From assembly GCA_964615935.1 (NCBI GenBank), contig CAZTTG010000003.1, positions 1-64,000 on the forward strand: a DNA stretch of 64,000 nt, in the 5' to 3' direction. The DNA comes from CAZTTG01 sp964615935 (GTDB taxonomy: Bacteria > Planctomycetota > UBA1135 > GCA-002686595). Made by a program: the position numbers and the translations under genes. Below, in pieces: positions 54,213-61,420 of this stretch; within the stretch, counting starts at the first letter, position 1, and each line of letters opens with the position of its first letter. Under the pieces are notes generated by a model that worked only from the letters and a program-made list of their open reading frames with translations, searched no databases and was not told where the DNA came from.

Positions 54213-56704
54213 GCCTCCACCTCGCAGGCCTCTCGGCCCTCCTCCTGTGCCTTCCGGCGTTCCTCGCCCCGGGCGCCGCGCAGGATCCCGCCGCCGAGGA
54301 CCTGGAGCGCTTCGCCGAGCTCCTCGGCGAGCTGCGAGCGGGGCGGGACGAGGCGGCGGCCGAGCTCCTCGAGATCGGGGAGCGGCTGGGCGAGGGGGGT
54401 CGAGCCGATGCCCTGGAGATGGCCCGCTTCTACCGGGGCCTGAGCTCCGAGGCGCGGCGCCTGGGCCTGGCGGAGATGGAGACCTTCGGGGAGCTGAACG
54501 AGCGCACCTGGCTGGCCGGCGAGCTCGGTCTCTCCGGCGAGGACTGGCAGATCGAGCGCGAGGACATCGAGGGCGGGCTGCGGGGGCTGGTCGAGCGCGT
54601 CTCGAGTCAGGAGGACCCCGCCCCCGCCGGCTATGCCCTGGGGCTTTTGGCGCACCTGGCGCTGGAGCAGGCCGAGCACCGCTTCGACATCGACGAGGTG
54701 GAGCGCGGGGACCTCCTGGGGCGAGCCGAGCGCGACGCGCGCGCGGCCCGCGAGGCCTTCGAGCGGGTGGGCATGGTCCGGCCCCAGCTCGAGCCCCTGT
54801 GGCTGCTGGGCCGGGTCGAGCGCCTCAAGGGCGACTGGCGTGCGGCCCGCGAGGCCTTCTCGGGTTGCCTCGGCAGCGCCCTCGCGCTCGACACGCCCGA
54901 GTACGCCGAGCGCGCCCTCTGGGGCCTGCACGACCTGGCGCGGGACGCCGGCGACGAGGGCGCGCGAGCCCGGCTGCACGGGCAGATCGCCCGGCTGCGC
55001 CCTCCTGCGGAGAGCTGGGAGCTCTGCCGGGAGCACGCGGATCGCCTCCTGCAGGACGACCAGCCCGAGGAGGCCCTGGCCTTCCTCGAGCAGTACGCGC
55101 CGGCCGAGGGGGCCCCCGACGCGGACCTCGTCGACTGGGACGTCCTGATGTCCATGGCCTATCTGCGCCTGGGACGGCCGGCGAGCATGGCGCGACACGT
55201 GGAGCGGCTGGGGGACGAGGCCGACCGCGCGACCGCCGCCCTGGCGAGCGCCTGGCTCCGGCTCGAGGAGGGTCGCCCCGGCGAGATCGCCGCGGCCCTC
55301 GCGAACGCGGAGGGCTTCGGGCCCCGCAACCGGGCCTGGGCGCACCACCTGCTGGGCGAGGCGGCCCTGGGGCTGGGCGACCTGGCGGGGGCCCAGCGCG
55401 AGCTCGAGTTCGCCCTGGAGATCGCCGAGCGCTGGGAGGGACGCCTGGCGGGCGCCTTCGACCAGGGGGCGCGAGGCGTGCTGGGCGAGTGGATCGGCCT
55501 GCACACGGTGGCCCAGCTGGCCTGGGTGCGCGCCCAGCTCGGCCGACCGCTGCAGGCCGCGCGCGCCATCGAGAGATACCAGTCGCGCAGCCTGCATGAC
55601 CCCGCGCTCCTGCGCGCGCTGGCCCGGGCCGGCGCCGTGCCGCCGGGGGTGCGGGTGACCGACGCCCAGATCCGGGGCTGGGCCCAGGCCTTCGAGCTGG
55701 GCCTGGTCACCTGGGTGATCGGCCCCGACTTCGGCATCGCGGTGTGGGTCAGCCGGGATGGCCGGGCCGTGGCCCAGCGCTTCGAGCGCGGGCGATCGGC
55801 CATCGCGCGGGCGGCCCGGCGGCTGCGGGAGGCGGCCCTGGCCGGCCGCCGCGACCAGCTCGAGCGCCTCGCGAGCCAGATCGCGATGGAGCTCTTCCCC
55901 TCGGCGCTGCGCGACGAGCTGTCCGGGCTCGGGCAGGGCGCGCGGGCGCCGCGGCTCCTCCTCCTCCTCCACGGCCCGATGGAGAGCCTCCCCGTCGAGC
56001 TCCTGCGGCCGCTCGGCTCGCGCGGCCCGCTCCTGGACGAGCTCGTGTCGACGGTGTGCCTGCCGGGCCTCGTCGACTCCAGCCCCGGTGTGCCGCCGAA
56101 CTTCGCGCGGCTCTCGGGCTGGAGGGTGCTCGGCGCGCCGGTGGGCAGCGAGGCCCTGGCCCCGGCCCTCTCCGGTGCCCGCGAGGAGCTCGAGGCGGTG
56201 GCCGAGCGGGTCGATGCCGAGATCGTGCGGATCGGCGCGGACTTCGACCGCACCGAGATGGAGACCGCCCTGTCGAGCGGAGCTCCCCTGCACGTCGCCA
56301 CCCACCTTTTGCCGGCCGACCGCTGCTCCTCCCCGCGCTTCTCCGCCACGGGCCTTCTGCTCTCCGGGGGCGACGTCCTCTGCGCGCAGGAGATCGCCGC
56401 GCTCGCCCCCGATCCGCCCCTGGCGGTGCTGTCGGCCTGCGAGACGGCCGGCGGGGACTTCGTCGACGCCGAGGGCCTGCAGGGCGTGGCGCGTGCCTTC
56501 CTGGAGGGCGGCACCCGCTCGCTGGTGGTGACCCAGTGGCCGGTGGACGACGCCGCGGCCTCCCGCTTCGCCCTCGAGCTGCACGCCGCCCTGAAGGCCG
56601 GCGAGCCGCCCTCCGCGGCCGTGCGCGCCGCGCGTCGGACCCTGCGCGAGGCCGGGCATCCCGAGGCCGACTGGGCTGCCTTCCGGGTTCTGGGGCGGGA
56701 TTGA
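54209..56704 (+). CDS. Secreted TPR-CHAT (caspase-like) protease
   Basis: Predicted exported protein of 831 residues. A hydrophobic N-terminal signal (LHLAGLSALLLCLPAFLAPG) precedes helical, TPR-like repeats (about 60-480; AGYALGLLAHLALEQAEHRF, AWAHHLLGEAALGLGDLAGA) and a C-terminal CHAT domain (about 520-831). The catalytic dyad is visible: His699 in LHVATHLL and Cys744 in VLSACETAGG, followed by the VTQWPVDDAAASRFALELH helix typical of CHAT. GTG start overlapping the anti-sigma stop. Partner choice suggests it acts on the anti-sigma's exposed domain or on other envelope proteins (inference). Confidence 0.85.
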   Translation: MSLHLAGLSALLLCLPAFLAPGAAQDPAAEDLERFAELLGELRAGRDEAAAELLEIGERLGEGGRADALEMARFYRGLSSEARRLGLAEMETFGELNERTWLAGELGLSGEDWQIEREDIEGGLRGLVERVSSQEDPAPAGYALGLLAHLALEQAEHRFDIDEVERGDLLGRAERDARAAREAFERVGMVRPQLEPLWLLGRVERLKGDWRAAREAFSGCLGSALALDTPEYAERALWGLHDLARDAGDEGARARLHGQIARLRPPAESWELCREHADRLLQDDQPEEALAFLEQYAPAEGAPDADLVDWDVLMSMAYLRLGRPASMARHVERLGDEADRATAALASAWLRLEEGRPGEIAAALANAEGFGPRNRAWAHHLLGEAALGLGDLAGAQRELEFALEIAERWEGRLAGAFDQGARGVLGEWIGLHTVAQLAWVRAQLGRPLQAARAIERYQSRSLHDPALLRALARAGAVPPGVRVTDAQIRGWAQAFELGLVTWVIGPDFGIAVWVSRDGRAVAQRFERGRSAIARAARRLREAALAGRRDQLERLASQIAMELFPSALRDELSGLGQGARAPRLLLLLHGPMESLPVELLRPLGSRGPLLDELVSTVCLPGLVDSSPGVPPNFARLSGWRVLGAPVGSEALAPALSGAREELEAVAERVDAEIVRIGADFDRTEMETALSSGAPLHVATHLLPADRCSSPRFSATGLLLSGGDVLCAQEIAALAPDPPLAVLSACETAGGDFVDAEGLQGVARAFLEGGTRSLVVTQWPVDDAAASRFALELHAALKAGEPPSAAVRAARRTLREAGHPEADWAAFRVLGRD

Positions 56705-56883
56705 GGCCTCGCTGACTGGACCGGGTCCTCCGGCTTCCCCGGCGCCGCGGGCCGGGGCTCGGGGGGCCGCGACCCCATTTTGGAGCGGACAGCGGCCCCC
56801 TCCCTCGTGTACCGTCTCGGGTTCGAGAAGAGCGCTGCCCGGCTCCCCGGGCCCACCTCGGTCGACCCCACCGGGAGACGTAC

Positions 56884-57933
56884 ATGTCAGGAATCGTCGG
56901 CTACGGGGCCTTCGTCCCCCGCAACAGGATCAAGTCGGAAGAGATCGCCCACCAGTGGGGCAAGAACGCCGCGGCCATCCAGCGAGGCCTCCTCCTCAAG
57001 GAGAAGACGGTCCCCGGCCTCGACGAGGACACGATCACCATCTCGGTGGCCGCCGCCCGCAGCGCCCTGGCCCGCTCGGGGGTCGATCCCCAGAAGATCG
57101 GGGCCCTCTACATCGGCTCGGAGTCCCACCCCTACGCGGTCAAGCCCAGCGGGACCATCGTGGCCGAGGCCATCGGGGCCGGCCCGGAGGGGCTCCACGT
57201 GGCGGACTTCGAGTTCGCCTGCAAGGCCGGCACCGAGGCCATGTTCGTGGCCCTGTCCCTGGTGGACTCGGGGCGGGTGGAGTACGCCATGGGCATCGGG
57301 GCGGACACCTCCCAGGGGGCCCCCAACGACGCCCTGGAGTTCTCGGCCTCGGCCGGCGGAGCCGCCTTCCTGTTCGGCAAGGAGAACCTCCTGGTCGACG
57401 TGCTCGAGACCTACAGCTTCTGCTCGGACACCCCCGATTTCTGGCGCCGCGAGGGTCGCTTCTACCCGCGGCACGGGGGCCGCTTCACGGGCGAGCCGGC
57501 CTACTTCCGGACCGTCATGGGGGCCACCAGCGGGATCCTGGACATGACCGGCATGAAGCCCTCGGACTTCAAGTACGCGGTCTTCCACATGCCCAACGGG
57601 AAGTTCCCCCTCTCGGTGGGCAAGAAGCTCGGCTTCACGCAGGAGCAGATGGAGACCGGCTGGGTGGTCCACACCATGGGCAACACCTACTCGGGCTCCT
57701 CGCCCACCGGACTGGCGGCGGTGCTGGACGTGGCCGAGCCGGGAGACCAGATCCTGGTCACCTCCTTCGGCTCGGGGGCCGCCAGCGACTCCTTCGTCCT
57801 GCGGGCCACCGACCTGCTCCCCGAGAAGCGCGACCTGGCTCCCACGGTCCGCTCCATGCTGGACAACCCGCGGCGCTACCTCACCTACGGGGAGTACGCG
57901 AAGTTCCGCGAGAAGATCATCCTGAACGACTGA
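56884..57933 (+). CDS. Archaeal-type hydroxymethylglutaryl-CoA synthase
   Basis: Condensing enzyme of 349 residues making HMG-CoA from acetoacetyl-CoA. The length and motifs match the archaeal-type HMGCS: Glu80 in YIGSESHPYAVKPSGT, Cys113 in FEFACKAGTEAMFVAL, His235 in VFHMPNGKFPLSVG. First of three genes (18-base gap to the thiolase). Bacteria that use the MEP pathway, as ispH here implies, do not need this enzyme for isoprenoids. It may serve another branched-chain route; no HMG-CoA reductase is in the window. Confidence 0.88.
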   Translation: MSGIVGYGAFVPRNRIKSEEIAHQWGKNAAAIQRGLLLKEKTVPGLDEDTITISVAAARSALARSGVDPQKIGALYIGSESHPYAVKPSGTIVAEAIGAGPEGLHVADFEFACKAGTEAMFVALSLVDSGRVEYAMGIGADTSQGAPNDALEFSASAGGAAFLFGKENLLVDVLETYSFCSDTPDFWRREGRFYPRHGGRFTGEPAYFRTVMGATSGILDMTGMKPSDFKYAVFHMPNGKFPLSVGKKLGFTQEQMETGWVVHTMGNTYSGSSPTGLAAVLDVAEPGDQILVTSFGSGAASDSFVLRATDLLPEKRDLAPTVRSMLDNPRRYLTYGEYAKFREKIILND

Positions 57934-57951
57934 ACTGAAGAGGTAGAAGGC

Positions 57952-59100
57952 ATGCGCGACGTTGCGATTGTCTCGGCGGGGATGACCCGGTTCGGCGAGC
58001 TCTGGAAATCGAGCCTGCGGGACCTGTTCGCGGAGGCGGCGGCCGAGGCGCTGAAGGGCGCCAAGGTGGACCGCGTGGACTCCATCTACGTCGGGAACAT
58101 GTCCGCCGGTCAGTTCGTGGGCCAGGAGCACCTCGGCCCGGCGATGGCCGAGTACGCCGGGCTGACGGGGACTCCCGCCACCCGGGTGGAGTCGGCCTGC
58201 GCATCGGGCGGCGCGGCCCTGAGGACGGCCTTCATCGAGGTCGCCTCGGGCGTGAGCGACCTGGTGCTGGCGACCGGCGTGGAGAAGATGACCGACGGTG
58301 GCGACACCACCGCGATCCTCGCCACCGCCGCCGACCAGGAGCTCGAGGGCTACCACGGGGCCACCTTCCCGGGGCTGTACGCGATGATCGCGCGGGCCCA
58401 CATGGAGGCCTTCGGCACCACCGAGGAGCAGATGTCCCAGGTGGCGGTGAAGAACCACCAGCACGGCTCGCTCAACCCCAAGGCGCAGTTCGGCCGCCTG
58501 GTCCAGCTGGCCGAGGTGATGAGCTCGACCATGGTGTCCGAGCCGCTGCGCCTGCTGCACTGCTCGCCGGTCAGCGACGGGGCCGCGGCGCTGCTGCTGT
58601 GCCCCCTGGACCAGGCCGAGCGCTACACCGATCGCCCGGTGAAGATCATCGGCAGCGGGCTGGCCACCTCGACCCTCTCCCTGGCCAACCGCAAGGATCC
58701 GGCCTTCCTCGACGCCGTGCAGCTCTCCGCCGAGAGGGCCTTCGAGATGGCCGGCGTCGGCCCCGGCGACATCCAGCTGGCCGAGGTGCACGACTGCTTC
58801 TGCATCGCCGAGATCTGCTGCATCGAGGCCCTGGGCCTGGTGGAGAAGGGCCACGGCGGCCAGGCCGCGGTCAGCGGCTTCACCGCCCTGGGAGGCAAGG
58901 TGCCGGTGAACACCAGCGGCGGCCTCAAGTCCAAGGGCCACCCGGTGGGCGCCACCGGGATCGCCCAGGCCATCGAGATCTTCGAGCAGCTTCAGGGGAG
59001 GGCGGGCGACCGCCAGGTCGAGGGGGCCCGCATCGGCCTCAGCCAGAACATGGGCGGATCGGGAGCCAGCTCCGCGGTCCACATCTTCGAAAGGGCCTGA
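57952..59100 (+). CDS. Thiolase-domain protein, archaeal acetoacetyl-CoA thiolase type
   Basis: Thiolase-fold protein of 382 residues: MRDVAIVSAGMTRFGELWKS, nucleophile Cys83 in TRVESACASGGAALRTAF, EVHDCFCIAEICCIEALGL, and the closing VNTSGGLKSKGHPVGATGIA. This is the SCPx/archaeal-type thiolase that forms a complex with HMG-CoA synthase and a DUF35 protein in methanogens. The gene order and 2-18-base spacings repeat that trio exactly. It supplies acetoacetyl-CoA directly to the synthase (inference from archaeal work). Confidence 0.88.
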   Translation: MRDVAIVSAGMTRFGELWKSSLRDLFAEAAAEALKGAKVDRVDSIYVGNMSAGQFVGQEHLGPAMAEYAGLTGTPATRVESACASGGAALRTAFIEVASGVSDLVLATGVEKMTDGGDTTAILATAADQELEGYHGATFPGLYAMIARAHMEAFGTTEEQMSQVAVKNHQHGSLNPKAQFGRLVQLAEVMSSTMVSEPLRLLHCSPVSDGAAALLLCPLDQAERYTDRPVKIIGSGLATSTLSLANRKDPAFLDAVQLSAERAFEMAGVGPGDIQLAEVHDCFCIAEICCIEALGLVEKGHGGQAAVSGFTALGGKVPVNTSGGLKSKGHPVGATGIAQAIEIFEQLQGRAGDRQVEGARIGLSQNMGGSGASSAVHIFERA

Positions 59101-59102
59101 TC

Positions 59103-59495
59103 ATGCCGAGTCCGAACTACTGGAGAGCGACCCCCGCCCGCTACCGGCTGGAGGCCGGCCGCTGCCGCTCCTGCGGCAAGGTGGTCTTCCCCCGCCGCCA
59201 GATCTGCCCCCAGTGCCGCGCCGAGGACTGGGAGGAGATCCAGCTCACCCGCAAGGGCAAGGTCGTCACCTCGACCGTGGTGCACGTCGCCCCGGACGAC
59301 TTCATGATGCAGTCCCCCTACGCTATCGCCGTGCTGGAGACTCCCGAGGGCGCCCGTCTCACCGCCCAGGTGGTCGACTGCGAGCCCTCCGACGTCAAGC
59401 CCGGCATGGAGGTCGACCTGGAGTTCCGGCTCATCCGCAAGGAGGGCCACGGCGGGATCCTGTGCTACGGGCACAAGGGGGTTCCCGCGACCTGA
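59103..59495 (+). CDS. DUF35 (Zn-ribbon OB-fold) scaffold protein
   Basis: Protein of 130 residues: an N-terminal rubredoxin-like zinc ribbon with C21-x2-C24 and C35-x2-C38 (CRSCGKVVFPRRQICPQC), then an OB fold (TRKGKVVTSTVVHVAPDDFM, AVLETPEGARLTAQVVDCEP). In archaea such DUF35 proteins bridge the thiolase and HMG-CoA synthase and hold CoA. ATG two bases after the thiolase stop. Likely essential for the activity of the pair. Confidence 0.9.
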   Translation: MPSPNYWRATPARYRLEAGRCRSCGKVVFPRRQICPQCRAEDWEEIQLTRKGKVVTSTVVHVAPDDFMMQSPYAIAVLETPEGARLTAQVVDCEPSDVKPGMEVDLEFRLIRKEGHGGILCYGHKGVPAT

Positions 59496-59537
59496 GCCGC
59501 GGCCCCGCTACGATCCCCCCCCGCCCCAGCGCCCGCG

Positions 59538-59568
59538 CCGGGACGAAGCGCCTCGAGCCTCGTCCCGG
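59538..59568. terminator. Hairpin downstream of the DUF35 gene
   Basis: Perfect 9-bp stem CCGGGACGA/TCGTCCCGG with a 13-base loop, 43 bases after the DUF35 stop codon. No T-tract follows, so termination is inferred from position only. Confidence 0.4.
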
Positions 59569-59614
59569 TGCTTGCGTTAACCACTTGCCCTGAAGGGGCC
59601 TTGTGGCCTCAGCG

Positions 59615-59782
59615 GACGACCAGGCGTTCCCGCCTTCCCCATCAGACGCTATGGAGGCCCAGCCTCCCGTAGCACTCGTGGGTTGCCAGGCTCTCGCCAG
59701 GCCGAGCCACATCGGGCAGACCTAGGGTAGGTCGTGCACGTGGTGTGCGACGTCTGAGCGTCATTTCAGAGGAGGCCGAGCC
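59615..59782 (+). ncRNA. Candidate bridge RNA upstream of the IS110 recombinase
   Basis: The upstream non-coding DNA is dense in small hairpins: AGGCG/CGCCT around TTCC (59622-59635), GGAGGC/GCCTCC around CCA within GCTA/TAGC (59648-59673), GGCTC/GAGCC (59689-59708), CAGAC/GTCTG (59717-59756) enclosing GACCTA/TAGGTC. IS110-group elements encode a structured bridge RNA of about 180 bases in this place that selects donor and target DNA. Fold and position fit; the loops' target matches were not tested. Confidence 0.35.
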
Positions 59783-60880
59783 ATGAGCCAGGATACCCGA
59801 ACTCTCTTCGTGGGCATCGACGCCCACCAGGAAACCCTCTCCATCGCCGTTCTGCCCGATTCTGCTTCGACCCCCGAGCCGGCGCGGGTCGTTCCCAACG
59901 ACCCCGGTAAGGTCCGCCGGTACTTTCGGGGCCTCTCCAAACGGGATCCGATCGAGGCCGTGTACGAGGCCGGTTGCCTGGGATTCGTGCTGCACCGCCA
60001 GCTCACGGCCCTGGGGATCGAGTGCACCGTGGCCGCTCTGAGCCGGATCCCCCAGCTGCCAGGTGATCACCGCAAGACCGACCGACTCGACGCCGAGAGG
60101 CTGGCGATGTTCCTGCGCGGTCAGCAGCTGACTCCGGTCTCCCCGCCCACCAAGGAACTCGAGGCGTTGCGCTCGCTTATGCGGCTGCGGCTGGCCATCC
60201 AGCGGGACGTCGTGCGGTCCCGGCACCGGCTGCAGAAGTTCCTCCTGATGCGTGGATACGTCTTCCGGGAAGCGGGAAACTGGACCGCGGCTCACCTGCG
60301 CTGGCTCTCGGAGCTGAAGCTCGAGTTGGGCGAGGACCAGCTCACCGTCGATTTCCTTCGCATGGAACTCGACAGCCGGGTCAGCTCGCTCAAGGTCCTC
60401 GACGAGCGGATCGCCCGCAGAGCCAAGGGCGATGACGTCGCGGGCAAGGTCATCGCGCTGCGTGCCTTCCGCGGGGTCGGGGTGCTCACCGCATTGTGCG
60501 TGATTGCCGAGATCGGAGATCCACGCCGGTTCCGCTGCGCGCAGCAGGTTGCCAGCTACTGTGGTCTGGTCCCCTCGGAACACTCCTCCGACGAGAGAGT
60601 TCGCCGAGGCGCCATCACCAAGGCCGGCAACCCCAGGCTCCGCCGCCTACTGGTCGAGAGCGCGCAGCACGCTGCTCGCCCAATCGGTCCGGGGTACGCG
60701 CGCGAGTCGCGGCGGGCCAAGGCACCCGCGGATGTCGTGGCGCTCGCCCGCCAAGCCGATCAGCGCCTGAGCATGCGCTACCGGCAGCTCCTGCGGCGCA
60801 AGCACACCAACCTGGCCAAGACCGCAGTGGCCCGTGAGCTGGTCGGCTTGCTGTGGCAGGCCCTGCTCCTGGTCGCCTGA
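59783..60880 (+). CDS. IS110-family transposase/recombinase
   Basis: RNA-guided recombinase of 365 residues. N-terminal RuvC-like domain with the DEDD residues Asp13 (VGIDAHQE), Glu62 (VYEAG), Asp100 and Asp103 (HRKTDRLDAERLA). The C-terminal Transposase_20 domain reads FRGVGVLTALCVIAEIGDPR, ASYCGLVPSEHSS and GAITKAGNPRLRRLLVESAQ, where a serine acts as nucleophile in characterised members. Full length with no internal stop. GAGGAGG precedes the ATG by 7 bases. Confidence 0.95.
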   Translation: MSQDTRTLFVGIDAHQETLSIAVLPDSASTPEPARVVPNDPGKVRRYFRGLSKRDPIEAVYEAGCLGFVLHRQLTALGIECTVAALSRIPQLPGDHRKTDRLDAERLAMFLRGQQLTPVSPPTKELEALRSLMRLRLAIQRDVVRSRHRLQKFLLMRGYVFREAGNWTAAHLRWLSELKLELGEDQLTVDFLRMELDSRVSSLKVLDERIARRAKGDDVAGKVIALRAFRGVGVLTALCVIAEIGDPRRFRCAQQVASYCGLVPSEHSSDERVRRGAITKAGNPRLRRLLVESAQHAARPIGPGYARESRRAKAPADVVALARQADQRLSMRYRQLLRRKHTNLAKTAVARELVGLLWQALLLVA

Positions 60881-61420
60881 TGAGAGTTCTGGAGAGGGGC
60901 GGCATCGACGACCCTGAGGATCCTCGTTGCCCCTGTGCGACCCGGCCGCATGGCCGGGTCACGATCTCAGACTGAAGGCCTCGCGACGGACCATGCATCG
61001 TGCGGGATCGCCCGCGAATATCAGATTGACGCACCGTCGACACCGAACGAGCCGCTCCTCTCCACCCCATGCAAGCAGCCGGCCAGGGCAAGAGCAGATG
61101 ACCCCGGACGACTGAGTGCTCCACTTGCCCGATCTGCCTGGGCCCCTACCGGGGTCTCGACAGAAAGGCCACCACAACAGTTCGATCTTCCGTCGAGGAG
61201 CGTCGTCCGACCCATCCGATCGTGGCTCGCAGTCGCGCCGCCGCTTGGGAGGCCGTGGACAGCTAACGCGTCGTGGAGAACTCCCTGGCTACCGTAGGGC
61301 CGGAGTTCCCCACAACACTACCCGCCCACAGCCTCCCAAGCAGCTCGCAACCATGCGACAAGGCCCCCCTGTCAACCCACGAAAGTCCAGCTCTCGTGAG
61401 TTGACAGGGGGGCCTCCATA
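60881..61420. other. Non-coding region after the IS110 recombinase
   Basis: 540 bases without a supported gene. It begins with a perfect 9-bp hairpin GACCCGGCC-GCAT-GGCCGGGTC (60939-60960), which could end the recombinase transcript or belong to the element's right end. The middle part (60961-61260) has slightly lower GC and no frame of interest. It ends with the large hairpin at 61362-61414. If this element is of the IS1111 subgroup, a guide RNA would be expected here rather than upstream. Confidence 0.4.
61362..61414. terminator. Large hairpin after the BNR-repeat gene
   Basis: Perfect 15-bp stem (GGCCCCCCTGTCAAC and its complement), one mismatch, then 5 more pairs (CACGA/TCGTG) and an 11-base loop. 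It starts 7 bases beyond the minus-strand stop codon, a terminator position, but no T-tract follows on either strand. Confidence 0.55.

Larger units (their letters stand above)
59496..61361 (+). mobile_element. IS110-family insertion sequence, ends not determinable
   Basis: An IS110-family recombinase gene with about 290 non-coding bases upstream and 480 downstream, inserted between the thiolase/HMG-CoA synthase operon and a BNR-repeat gene. IS110 elements lack the terminal inverted repeats and target duplications that would mark their ends, so the limits given are only the outer bounds. The transposase appears intact, so the element may be active. Confidence 0.55.
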
